DNA from: Medakamo hakoo
Taxonomy: Eukaryota > Chlorophyta > Trebouxiophyceae > Coccomyxaceae
NCBI GenBank assembly: GCA_026636295.1
Contig: CP089455.1
Location: 124,001 to 188,000, forward strand
Direction of reading: 5' to 3'
Length of the DNA stretch: 64,000 nt
In this document: positions 20,103 to 29,283 of the stretch, in pieces
How the letters are laid out: every line of letters starts with the position of its first letter
How positions within the stretch are numbered: the first letter of the stretch is position 1
The notes under the pieces: model-generated
The model's input: the letters and a program-made list of their open reading frames with translations, nothing else
Database searches by the model: none
What the model was told of the DNA's origin: nothing
Translations under genes and position numbers: made by a program

Positions 20103-21360
20103 ATGGAGCTCTACGGCGGCGGCTTCCTCGCCGCCGTGACGCAGGTCGCATTGGTCTACTATGGCATCAGTGCGATTCTGCACTACGGCGTGCCCGCGGT
20201 GGTGGACGTCACCTCGATCCAGGCGAGTGTTTTTTCTCACAGGGTTTGGGCCCGTTCTTCTTTTTTCGCGGCGGACGAGGAAAGGCCAGTCGTGAGTCCC
20301 CGCCCCGCCCCCTCACACCCCACTGTCCCCATCCCCCACTCCGCCTCACAGGTCCAGGAGCGCCACGCCGGCCAGGTGACGCGCGAGTGCTTGTGGGCGG
20401 TCGGTGAGTTGTGTGAGCGGGGCCGCAGGCCGGAGGAGCGCCTTGCGACGACGCGCGCCATTCCCTTCTTGCCCACCCGGCCGACGTGGTGGTGGAGCCA
20501 CCCCCCCCCCCCTCACCACAACCAACCAAAAAAAAAACGCCTCCCGCACCGCAGGCCCCATCGCCGTCAAAGCCGCCGTCCTGACCATCGTCGAGAAACT
20601 GGCCGCCGCCGGCGCGGGCAAGCTGTACGCCGGGCCCATCAACACAGCCGGAGGGTGGGCGTACGCGGTGCTCACCATCGCCGCGCTCGACCTGCTGCAC
20701 GACGCCTGGTTTTACTGGACGCACCGCGCGCTCCACTCCCGCCTGCTGTACAAACCGATCCACGCCATGCACCACAAGTCCGTCGCGCCCACCGCGTTCA
20801 CGGGCTACTCTTTCCACGTGGCGGAAGCGGCGATCGTCTTTGCGAACGAGATCCTCGTCTGCTTCCTCTTCCCCATTCACGCGGGCCTGCACCGGGCGTA
20901 CCACCTGTTCACGACCATCATCCACAACGGCGGCCACGCCGGCTACGAGATCGCGCCCTTCATCCCGTCCGTCCAGCAGCTGGCCTGGGTCCTGGCGGGC
21001 CGGGGCGGCCACCCGGCCGCGCTGACGACCGTCGCGCACCACGACCTGCACCACCGCTTCCCGACCCGCCACTTTGCCCTCTACTTCACGCACTGGGACC
21101 GGTGGCTGGGGACGGAGCACCCGGCGTACAGTGCCGGGGTCGAGGCGCGGGCGGCGGCGGGGCGGGGCGACGGGCGCAAGCCGGAGGCGGGCGGGCGTGC
21201 CTTGCCTTGTGGCAAGGCGGACGCGGCGGCGCGCCGCCTGGGCTCGTCGTCGCCCCAGGACGGCGACAAGATTGGGGCGTGGCGTGGGGACGCGGCGGAC
21301 GCGGGGCCGGCCAGCCCGCGCGGCGTGGCGCGGCGGGCGGCGGCGGTGGGCGGGGCGTGA
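20103..21360 (+). CDS. Fatty acid hydroxylase / sterol desaturase family membrane enzyme
   Basis: Three exons: 20103-20222, 20352-20403 and 20555-21360 (325 residues). It is a di-iron membrane oxygenase with the histidine boxes HRALH, HAMHH and HHDLHH, which bind the two irons, plus an upstream HDAWFYWTHR segment. Hydrophobic helices precede and separate the boxes. The first intron starts with GC instead of GT (CAG|GCGAGT), which is accepted because the joined reading TSIQ-VQERHAG keeps frame and the next splice also agrees in phase. The substrate could be a sterol precursor or an acyl chain; the boxes do not decide. Sitting among biotin genes, a role in supplying or trimming an acyl precursor is conceivable but is inference. 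The C-terminal ~80 residues are Ala/Gly-rich and divergent. Confidence 0.85.
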
Positions 21361-21521
21361 AGGAGGGAGGCGTGGCTGTGAAGAAACGAACCGAATTTTT
21401 TTTTCCTGTTTCCCCAGGGCTGGGTTGTGTCCATCCCTGCCCAGCGCCCTCACACCTCCAACCCGCGACCCTCTGTCTCACGGGCCCCCCCCTCCCTGAA
21501 AGCCAACCCACCCGAAATCCC

Positions 21522-22880
21522 ATGCGCCGCACGCTCGCCCGGGCGTCCGCGTCCTCTTCGAGCGCGGCGGCGGCGCGCGGTGGGTCGCGCCCCCCTCGGC
21601 GGCCGTCTGCGGCCACTGGGAGCGGCAGCAGCACGACTGGCCCTGCCGCTCCTGGCCCGTCGTCTTCGTCCGCCGCCCTCCCCTCTGCCGAGGCCTCCGC
21701 CCCCGCCTCCTGCCGCCGGGTCGTCCCTCTGCGCGAATACAGACGCAACGTTGGCGTGTGCCTCGTCAACGACGCCGGTCTGGTCTTCGCGGCACGGTGA
21801 GAGAGTGTTTGCTCGCATTGTCGAGCGCGCCCCAGGCGCTCCCGTGCGTGCGTGCCGAGAGCGGCAAAAAAATGCCACGCCCGGTTTGGAGGCCTGGGCG
21901 TGGGGTCGGACGGCTTGGCGGGTCCAGGCCGCGTAGCCCGGGTCCCGCACCACCTCCCAGAAGCGTTGGTTTGCGGCCTGTGCCCCTCCACCCCGTCCCT
22001 TTGCGGCGGGCGAGGCACCAGGGCATTGCCGCGCGCGCAGCCAAAAACAAACGCGAAGAAAGGTTCCCGTCCGCGCGCCCGGCCTCTCACCAGCGACCGC
22101 CCCACCCCCAAACTCCACCAGGCGGACGGATTGTACCCAGGGCAGCTGGCAGATGCCGCAGGTGAGCAGCGTGTGGGTGGGAGAAGGCTGACGGAGAGAG
22201 AGAGGGGGCGAACGAGAGGAGCGCCGAGAGGCAGCAGCGTGAGACGACGCGCGGGCCCTCCCACCGCCCACCCACCCCACCCCGTCGCCCATCCCATCCC
22301 CCCCTCCCCACCCCCTCCCTCGAAAAAAAAACAGGGCGGCATCGACCACCTCGAAAACCCGCTCGCCGCCGCCGCCCGCGAGCTGCGCGAGGAGACGGGC
22401 ATTGTCTCTGCGCGGACGGTGGCCATCGGCGCGGCGTGGACGGCGTACGACCACCCGACGGTCGTCCCCGTGTCCGAGGCGCGCGCGGCTCCGTGCGAGC
22501 CGCCCCCGCCGTCGCCCGACGCGTCGGAGCCGGAGGGCATGCTCCTGACGCGCGCCGGCATCTGGTCCCCTTCCGGCGGCGCGTCGCCGTCGTCCTCCCA
22601 CGCCGCCAACAACATTGTGCCGACGCACGTGCAGTACCGCGGCCAGACGCAGAAGTGGGTGCTCATGCGCTTTTACGGCCCGGAGTCCGAGATTTGCTTG
22701 GGCGACCCGTCCCACCCGGACACGGCCTTCTCCGCGTACGCCTGGATGCGCCTGGACGAGCTCGTGCGCGGCGCCGTGCCGTTCAAGCGGGACACGTACG
22801 CGGCGGTGGCGGCGGAGTTTGGTCCCCTCATCGACGCGTGGGCGGGGCGGGCGGACGCAGACTGGTGGGCGCGGCGGTGA
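21522..22880 (+). CDS. Nudix hydrolase, organelle-targeted
   Basis: Three exons: 21522-21796, 22122-22161 and 22335-22880 (286 residues). The short middle exon encodes RTDCTQGSWQMPQ and joins VFAAR to GGIDHLENP, rebuilding the classic start of the (di)nucleoside polyphosphate/RNA pyrophosphohydrolase group. The Nudix box follows: GG at the start, then RELREETGI. The first ~70 residues are Ser/Ala/Arg-rich and look like a plastid or mitochondrial transit peptide. A 30-residue Ser/Pro-rich insertion interrupts the fold after YDHPTVVPV. Relatives cleave Ap4A, ppGpp or 5' triphosphates; plant Nudix 26/27-type enzymes are the nearest match in layout. It lies tail-to-tail with BIO3-BIO1. Confidence 0.85.
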
Positions 22881-23109
22881 TGGGTTTGTGTGGACGGCGC
22901 GGCGTAACAACGAGCGGCGCGGCGTGGGGGGGGGACCCACCTCCGCTCGCGGGAGCGGCTCCGTGGGGACTGAGCCAGGGATTCTTGTGGGCGTCCGGGA
23001 GAGGGAGGGCAGGGCGGGGCCGGGGCCACACACCGAGAAGAACCAAGCCGTTTTGTCGCTTGCAAAAACCAAACCCAGGCACCCCTTTTTTGTTTTTCCA
23101 TGGGGCGCA

Positions 23110-25887
23110 TCACGCAAGGCACTCCAGCAACGCCGCCTGCAGGCGGGGGCCGTCCCGCCCTGGGACGCTCGTGGGCGTGAGCATGAGGTACAGGACGTCG
23201 CCCAGCGGCCGGGCGTAGACGCCCCAGGCGGGCGCGGGCGCGGGTCCGCCACTCCCACTCCCTCCACCACCACCGCCACCACCACTGCTGCTGCTGCTGC
23301 CCTCCCTCAACCGCGCGGCCACGCCCGCCGCGGCCGTCGACCCGTACCCGGACGTCTCCGCCCGTAGTTGGACGGCGAGCACGGTGCCGATGGCGGCGAC
23401 GCGGGCGACGGACGGGTGGTCGGCCAGGGACGCCGTCAGGCGGGCGTCCCACAGCGGCGCGAGGCGGCCGCACCCGCGCCCGCCCGGGGCGGTGCACGCC
23501 GCGGACGGGGCCTCGCAACACCCGGCCCGCCCCGGCGCGCACACCGCCGGATTCGCGGCCGGGTCGGTCACGACCGCCGCCGTTGCCGCAGCAGCCGCGC
23601 ACCCGGCCGCGTGCGCGGAATATGAGTGGCCGTGGAGCAGGGCGCCCGCCAGGCCGCTGGCGGTGAAGGCGTCGAACACCGCGGCCGTCGCGAGCGTGGC
23701 CGCCAGCGGCACCGCCCCGCCCGTCAGCAGTTTCGCGTAACAGCCGATGTCCGGGGTGAGGCCCAGCAGGGCGCAGCCGGAGACGGCGCCCAGCCTCCAC
23801 AGCCCGGTGAACACCTCGTCCGCGACGACGGGGATGGAGCGGGACCGGGCGGCGCGCACGAACGCGGCGTGCCAGGCCGGGTCGACACACACCATGCCGC
23901 CCGCGCCCATCAGCACCGGCTCGAACAGCGCCGCCGAGAGGGTGGGGCGGGTGTCCCCGCCGCGTCCGCGCTCGTGCTCGTCGATGGCAGAGCCGATGGC
24001 CGCCTCGTACGCCGCGGACTCCGGTCCGGACAGCCGGTCGGGCGAGAACAGGCCGGCCAGGCCGCCTGGGATGGGCGTCGGCGCGCCGCGCCCATCCCGG
24101 ACCACCCACCCCGCCCCGCGCCCCTCCATCCCGGCCGTCGGCGGGTCCAGGAACAGCCCCCGCCCCGCGTACCAGGGCGTCTGGGCGTCGCCGTTGAACA
24201 GGGAGGGCGCGGTCGCGCACATGGCGCCGAGCGTGTCGCCGTGGTAGCCGCCGGCCACGGCCAGGACGGTCGCTTCGACGGGCCTTCCTCCTCCGCCGCC
24301 GCGCCCGCCCTCGGCCGCGGCGGCGGCTGCCCGCCGCCCCGCCGACGCCCGGAACGCCATCTTCAGGCCGACCTCCACTGCCGTCGAGCCGTCGTCGGAG
24401 AAGAACACACGCCCGGCCCAGCCCGCCCCGGGGCCGGACAGCAGGGACTCGGCTGCCGCGAGCACGGGCGCGGCCGCGGTCCGCGGGTGGATCACGTGAC
24501 CGTACCGCCCGATGGCCGCCCCCACCGCCAGCGGCAGGAGGGGGGAGCCGGCCGGCCCCGCCACGCCCTGCGTCCACCAGGCGGCGCAGCCGTCGTACAG
24601 CGGGGTGAGGGACGGCGGCGGGGGGTGCTGCGGGTGCGCGGCGCCGCCCCCCCCGCGCACACTGCCGCCGTCGCCGCCGCCGCGCCCGCCGCCCTCACTC
24701 CACGTCAGCAAGTGTTCGCCCGCCCGGGCGTCGATGGTCGTCACGGTCGCCGGATCCAGCCCCGACCCGTGCTGGGTGAAGGGGAACCAGAGCTTGGAGG
24801 ACGTCGCCGGCGCCAGCGCCGCCAGGCCGGTCAGGCGGCGGGCGTGGCGGCCCAGCAGGTCGTCCACCATCGCACCGAGCTCTGGCCGCGCCGCCGCCAG
24901 CCAGGCGGCCAGGGCGGGGTCCGGCGCGCCGGGCGCCGCGTCGTCGTCGTCGACCCGGCGGCCGCACGGCGGCAGGACAAACAGGCGGGGCGGGGACGAC
25001 CCGAGCGGGTCGGCCGCGCCGCCCGCGGCGCGCGCCAGGATTGCCAGGTGCCGCTCCAGCGCCGCCACATGGCCGGGCGGCAGCCCGGCCTCCGGCTGGA
25101 CGAGGGCGACGGCGCCGGGCGGGCCGTGGCCGCGCAGGGCGAGGGCTTCGGCGGCAGCCAGCGTGGACGACACGCCGCCCAGGCGGGGTGAGGCGACCAG
25201 GACCGGCGGCAGGCGCAGGGGCCGCCACGCGTCGGCTTGCAGGCTGCCGGACGGCCCGGGCGACGCCGGCCCGCCCGCGGTCTCGACCAAGCAGAGCGTG
25301 CGGGGGTGGCTTGGCAGCGCCGCCAGCGCGGCCGCCGTGGCGGACGCCACCTGGTCGTCACTCACGCCCCTGCCCTCGGCCTCCACCGCCGCGCACGGCG
25401 CGGCGGCCAGGCGCCAGCCGAAGAGGGTGGTCGCGGTGCCGGGTGCGTGCGGCAGGGGCTGGCCCGCCACCCCGGCGCCGCCGCCCTCTGGCACCAGTTC
25501 CGCCGCGTGCGGGCCTGTGCAGAGCCTCAGCCCCGCCGCGGCCGCGACGGTGCCCGCGTCGGAGTCGGCCGGCCACCCCGTCTGCACTGGTTTTATGTAC
25601 GCCACGCCCAGGCCACGCGCGTGTACAGCCGCGGACGCGAGGCCGGCCGACACAAGCGTCTTGCCGACGTCCGTGTCGGCGCCCCAGACGGCAAACGTGG
25701 GGTGCGACAGAGGGATGGAGGGTGGGGGTGCGGTCGTGACAGGCGCCGCGCATGCGCCTGTGAAGTCGGCCGTGCCGGGCGGTGGGAGCGGGGTTTTACT
25801 GGCGTCGACGGTTGATGTGAATGCCCGTCGCCAGGTCAGGGCGTGTGCGTGCCAGTGCCGGAGCAGTGAGCGGGCGCGGGCGACCAT
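23110..25887 (-). CDS. BIO3-BIO1: Bifunctional dethiobiotin synthetase / DAPA aminotransferase
   Basis: Intronless, 925 residues. The N-terminal half is dethiobiotin synthetase (BioD): P-loop GADTDVGKT at 69-77, YIKPVQTG and ETAGGPASPGPSG. The C-terminal half is 7,8-diaminopelargonic acid aminotransferase (BioA): PFTQHGSG, DGCAAWWTQG, FFSDDGSTAVEVGLKMAF, GGYHGDTLGAM, VVADEVFTGLWR, and the PLP lysine K719 in YAKLLTGG. It converts KAPA to DAPA and DAPA to dethiobiotin. The fusion order D-then-A matches the mitochondrial enzyme of plants and fungi, and the Arg/Ser-rich N terminus (MVARARSLLRHWHAHALTWR) fits a mitochondrial presequence. It is divergent from KAPA synthase across 452 bp. Confidence 0.95.
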   Translation of the reverse strand: MVARARSLLRHWHAHALTWRRAFTSTVDASKTPLPPPGTADFTGACAAPVTTAPPPSIPLSHPTFAVWGADTDVGKTLVSAGLASAAVHARGLGVAYIKPVQTGWPADSDAGTVAAAAGLRLCTGPHAAELVPEGGGAGVAGQPLPHAPGTATTLFGWRLAAAPCAAVEAEGRGVSDDQVASATAAALAALPSHPRTLCLVETAGGPASPGPSGSLQADAWRPLRLPPVLVASPRLGGVSSTLAAAEALALRGHGPPGAVALVQPEAGLPPGHVAALERHLAILARAAGGAADPLGSSPPRLFVLPPCGRRVDDDDAAPGAPDPALAAWLAAARPELGAMVDDLLGRHARRLTGLAALAPATSSKLWFPFTQHGSGLDPATVTTIDARAGEHLLTWSEGGGRGGGDGGSVRGGGGAAHPQHPPPPSLTPLYDGCAAWWTQGVAGPAGSPLLPLAVGAAIGRYGHVIHPRTAAAPVLAAAESLLSGPGAGWAGRVFFSDDGSTAVEVGLKMAFRASAGRRAAAAAAEGGRGGGGGRPVEATVLAVAGGYHGDTLGAMCATAPSLFNGDAQTPWYAGRGLFLDPPTAGMEGRGAGWVVRDGRGAPTPIPGGLAGLFSPDRLSGPESAAYEAAIGSAIDEHERGRGGDTRPTLSAALFEPVLMGAGGMVCVDPAWHAAFVRAARSRSIPVVADEVFTGLWRLGAVSGCALLGLTPDIGCYAKLLTGGAVPLAATLATAAVFDAFTASGLAGALLHGHSYSAHAAGCAAAAATAAVVTDPAANPAVCAPGRAGCCEAPSAACTAPGGRGCGRLAPLWDARLTASLADHPSVARVAAIGTVLAVQLRAETSGYGSTAAAGVAARLREGSSSSSGGGGGGGGSGSGGPAPAPAWGVYARPLGDVLYLMLTPTSVPGRDGPRLQAALLECLA

Positions 25888-26339
25888 TTTGTTTGCGTCG
25901 ACGGCCGCGGCCCCAACGAATGCCTAGTAAAAAACACGGACGGCTGCGGCACGCACGCCCGCGTACGATGCTGTCCAGCTGGCTGATCAGAACCAGACTT
26001 TAGCAAGTGAGTTACGGGATGGGAGACGGCATGGGACTCAACGAGCGCAATTCTCGCCTTGCGGAGCGGAAACAAGACGAAAGTGGGGAGTGAGTCGTGG
26101 TCGGCCAAACAAGCCATCGACGCAGCGGCGGCCGGGCGCGCTTTCTTCGCCGCCACGCCACCACGCCCACAGCCTTTTCCCGTGACGTTCCTGGCTCCCT
26201 GGCGGGCGCGAGTGATACCTCGACTAGCCCAACGCGCAGTGCATTCCGATAAAACTGCGAGCAGCCCACCGCACGCAGCCGTTTTTTGTTTGCCGACCGC
26301 ACAAAAACGCTGCGGCGGGGGCCACAAGCCGCACAGAGG
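25888..26339. promoter_or_regulatory. Shared upstream region of BIO3-BIO1 and KAPA synthase genes
   Basis: 452 bp between the two start codons, which point away from each other. It is visibly less GC-rich than the flanking coding DNA, with AT-containing stretches at 25925-26010 and 26270-26310. This arrangement would allow joint regulation of consecutive pathway steps. No known biotin-responsive element was identified. Confidence 0.5.
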
Positions 26340-27866
26340 ATGGAGCCCCGCCCGCCGCCCTGGGCCTCCCGGTCGGGCGAGCCCAGCTCGTCAGGCGGCA
26401 CACACGCCACCCCTCCACACGGCGGCGGGGCCGGCCTTCCCGGGCCCTGGGCCCCCTGGCTGGACGGCGCGCTCCACTCGCTCTCGGCCGCCCACCTGCT
26501 CCGCGAGCTCCGCCCCGTCGACCCCGTCTCCTCGTCCGCGACGACGGTGACCGTGCCGCCGGCCGTCCTGGCGGACTGGGTGGCAGCCTCGACGGGCGGG
26601 TTGGGCGTCAGGGCGGTGGAAGGGAGGGGCGAACGCGCCGGCGTCGCGCCCAACCCGACCTCGGTCGGCCTGGGTGCGGGCACCGCGGCGCACCACCCGC
26701 CGCCGCCGCCCGCTCCCACGCCGTCGCTCGTCCGCCTGTTCTCCACCAACGACTACCTGGGCCTGTCCGCGCACCCAGACGTGCGCGCAGCAGCGGCAGC
26801 GGCGGCGGCGGCCGTGGGGTGCGGCCCCCGGGCGTCCGCCCTCGTCCCTGGGGGCTACACCCGCGCCGCGGCAGAGCTCGAGGCCGGCCTGGCCGCCCTG
26901 AAAGGCACGCCGTCCTGCCTGCTTTTTTCGTCGGGCTACGCCGCCAATGCCGCCGTCCTGGCCGCGCTCGCCTCGGGGCCGGGCGCCGCCATCTTCTCCG
27001 ACGCCCTCAACCACGCGTCGATCGTGGACGGCGCGCGCCTGGCCGCCCGCACGGGCGCGGCGCTCACCGTCTTCCCGCACCGGGACTTGGGCGCGCTGGA
27101 CGCGGCGCTGGGCGCCTGCCCGCCCGGCAGCCGCAAGCTCATCATCACTGACTCGCTCTTCTCCATGGACGGCAGCTTCGCCGACCTGGCGGGCCTGGCC
27201 CGCCTGAAAAGGAAGCACGGCGCCCTGCTGGTGGTGGACGAGGCGCACGCGACGCTGGTGTGCGGCCCGACCGGCGGGGGCGTCGCCGAAGCGGCCGGCG
27301 TGTCGGCCGACGTCGACGTGCATGTGGGCACGCTCTCCAAGGCCTTTGGCGCGCACGGCGGCTTTGCCTGCTGCTCGGCCGGGCTGCGGGCGCTGCTGTT
27401 GAATGCTGGGCGGGCGTTTGCGTTCTCGACCGCGCTGCCCGCGCCCGCGGTCGCGGCCGCCACCGCCGCCCTGCGCGTCGCGACGGTGACGGAGCCGTGG
27501 AGGCGGGACCGCGTGTGGGCGCACGTGGCGCGGTTGGGCGCGGCGCTGGGCGACGCGCCGGCCGATTTCAAGGCGGCCGGGTACGGGCGGCTGGACGACG
27601 ACGACGAGGGGGGTGGCCGTCGTGCGGCGCGTTCGCCCATCGTGCCCATCATCCTGGGATCCGAAGCCCGGGCCCTGGCTGCGAGCGGGACCCTGCTGGC
27701 CCGGCACGGCCTGCACGTCCCCGCCATCCGCCCTCCCACCGTGCCGCAGGGGACGGCCCGGCTGCGTGTGTCGCTGTCCGCTGCGCACACGGCGCAAGAG
27801 GTGGAAGGCCTGATCAGCGCGCTGGTGGCGGAAGGTCTGGCGCCCGGCGGGCGCGGGAGGCTGTAA
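26340..27866 (+). CDS. BIO4: 8-amino-7-oxononanoate (KAPA) synthase
   Basis: Intronless, 508 residues. It is a PLP enzyme of the alpha-oxoamine synthase family that condenses a pimeloyl thioester with alanine to give KAPA, the first committed step of biotin ring assembly. Motifs are FSTNDYLGLSAHP, GYTRAAAELEAGLAALKG, FSSGYAANAAVL, SDALNHASIVDG, ITDSLFSMDGSFADL, VVDEAHATLV and the PLP lysine K334 in VGTLSKAFG. This excludes the 2-amino-3-ketobutyrate and serine palmitoyl branches only by context. The first ~110 residues are Pro/Gly-rich and longer than bacterial BioF. The ATG at 26340 is the first in frame. The C terminus is GRL, a non-canonical PTS1-like tripeptide; plant and fungal homologues are peroxisomal. 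Confidence 0.92.
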   Translation: MEPRPPPWASRSGEPSSSGGTHATPPHGGGAGLPGPWAPWLDGALHSLSAAHLLRELRPVDPVSSSATTVTVPPAVLADWVAASTGGLGVRAVEGRGERAGVAPNPTSVGLGAGTAAHHPPPPPAPTPSLVRLFSTNDYLGLSAHPDVRAAAAAAAAAVGCGPRASALVPGGYTRAAAELEAGLAALKGTPSCLLFSSGYAANAAVLAALASGPGAAIFSDALNHASIVDGARLAARTGAALTVFPHRDLGALDAALGACPPGSRKLIITDSLFSMDGSFADLAGLARLKRKHGALLVVDEAHATLVCGPTGGGVAEAAGVSADVDVHVGTLSKAFGAHGGFACCSAGLRALLLNAGRAFAFSTALPAPAVAAATAALRVATVTEPWRRDRVWAHVARLGAALGDAPADFKAAGYGRLDDDDEGGGRRAARSPIVPIILGSEARALAASGTLLARHGLHVPAIRPPTVPQGTARLRVSLSAAHTAQEVEGLISALVAEGLAPGGRGRL

Positions 27867-28150
27867 GGAAGACTGTCGTAGGGCGTGCATGGATGGAAAA
27901 AAAAGCAGGGGAGCCCACGGACGGGGCGTCGTGTGTCTTACAGGCGAAAAAAAAAGCCAGCTGCAGGCAAAAACGCCTCACTCTCCATCCCACCCTCTCC
28001 TCCACCGCCATTCCCCTCATACGTTTGTTTTTCTTTGTTTTTCTTTTTTCTCTCAGTGATTTTGTTTCACAGTACAGGCATCAAACACAAAAAGACAAAA
28101 GGGGCTGTGCGCGGGCTTTTTTTGTTCATTTTTTTCGTCGTTATTTTAAA

Positions 28151-29038
28151 TCACTCGTCGTCGACCGCCTCGAGCACGGCGCCCGACACGGGAGCGCCCT
28201 TTTTAGACTTGCGGCGGGCGGCTTTGCCGCCGTCCTTGTCTTCGTCGTCATCGGAAGACGCTTCCACCCAGCTGCCGTCCTCGTCGTCGTCCGACGCGGG
28301 CGCGGACGCGGGGACAGCCGCGTCGGGTTTGGGCGGGGTGGTCGTGGCCGGCTCGGCCCGCCGCTCCCCCTCGCCATCCTCTTCGCTGCTCATGACCGGC
28401 ACCCGCCACGTCTGCGGGGGAGGCGGGGGCGGCAGCTTGGGGATGCGGACGACCAGTTCGCCCGCGGCCATGCGGGCGGCCGTGGCGGCAAAGTCCAGGC
28501 GGTCGGTCTCGGGCAGGGCGACGCGGGCGTGCACGGCGGGGCGGGCGCGCCGGCCGCCCGCCGCGGGCACGGCCGGCGTTTTGAGTTCGAGGAAGCGGCC
28601 GCCGTCGATTATGGCGATGTCCACGTCCTTCTTCTCGCGGCCGGGCAAGTCCAGGGCGAGTGTGATGGCGTCGGCGCTTTCCGTGAACGCGACAGCAGCG
28701 TGGCCAGGCGCGGAAGCAACAGCAGCGTGGCCAGGCGCGGAAGCAGAAGGCGCGGAAGAAGAAGATTTCACCGCCGGCGCCGGGCGCACGTTCTCGCGGG
28801 GCGTCGGGGCGGCTTTCTTCACGACCGTGCCTTTGGACATCTGTTCCCCGGCGCAGGTGCGGGCCGCGGGCTTGGAGGGCGCGGCCGCGGCGGCGGCGCA
28901 TGCGTTCCCAGCGGAAGCGCGCATGCCCGCGCCACAAGACCCGCCGCCCGCGGCCGCCGCCGCCATCGCGGATTCAAAGGCGCGCATGATTTCTTGAGGA
29001 GGCACGGTCGAACCGATGCCAAACGGTCCGAAGAACAT
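28151..29038 (-). CDS. Small heat-shock protein (HSP20/alpha-crystallin domain)
   Basis: Intronless, 295 residues, long for the family. The alpha-crystallin domain begins near AVAFTESADAITLALDLPG, continues REKKDVDIAIIDGGRFLELK and ends with MAAGELVVRIPK, but the usual A-x-x-x-n-G-v-L core is modified to AARMAAGELVV. It is preceded by an Ala/Ser-rich region with a directly repeated SAPGHAAVA motif and followed by a ~90-residue acidic tail rich in Asp, Glu and Ser. The tail ends after KKAARRKSKKG-like basic residues. ATP-independent holdase activity is expected; the acidic tail could tune solubility or localisation. It faces KAPA synthase tail-to-tail across 284 bp that contain T-rich and A-rich runs. 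Confidence 0.8.
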   Translation of the reverse strand: MFFGPFGIGSTVPPQEIMRAFESAMAAAAAGGGSCGAGMRASAGNACAAAAAAPSKPAARTCAGEQMSKGTVVKKAAPTPRENVRPAPAVKSSSSAPSASAPGHAAVASAPGHAAVAFTESADAITLALDLPGREKKDVDIAIIDGGRFLELKTPAVPAAGGRRARPAVHARVALPETDRLDFAATAARMAAGELVVRIPKLPPPPPPQTWRVPVMSSEEDGEGERRAEPATTTPPKPDAAVPASAPASDDDEDGSWVEASSDDDEDKDGGKAARRKSKKGAPVSGAVLEAVDDE

Positions 29039-29283
29039 GGTGTGTGTGTGTGTTTGGGAGGGAAGGCGGGGGAAGGGAAGGACGGAAAATGGAGGTGTGA
29101 GAGCGTAGTGGGTGCCTGTCTCTCTGCTCGTTCGTAAACAGAAGGGTCCAGCACTTTCTAGAGAGGCCCCACCCCGCATGCATCTAGACCCCCCGCCGCC
29201 CATGCAAGGCCGGGGCCCGGCCTGCCTATGCCCATCGAACACACAAAAAAAGCAGGAATCTAACAAGCACGCCCCCTGACCCT

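Noticed and set aside
26286-26339. Upstream start for KAPA synthase
   Set aside because: The codon at 26286 is TTG; the first in-frame ATG is at 26340.
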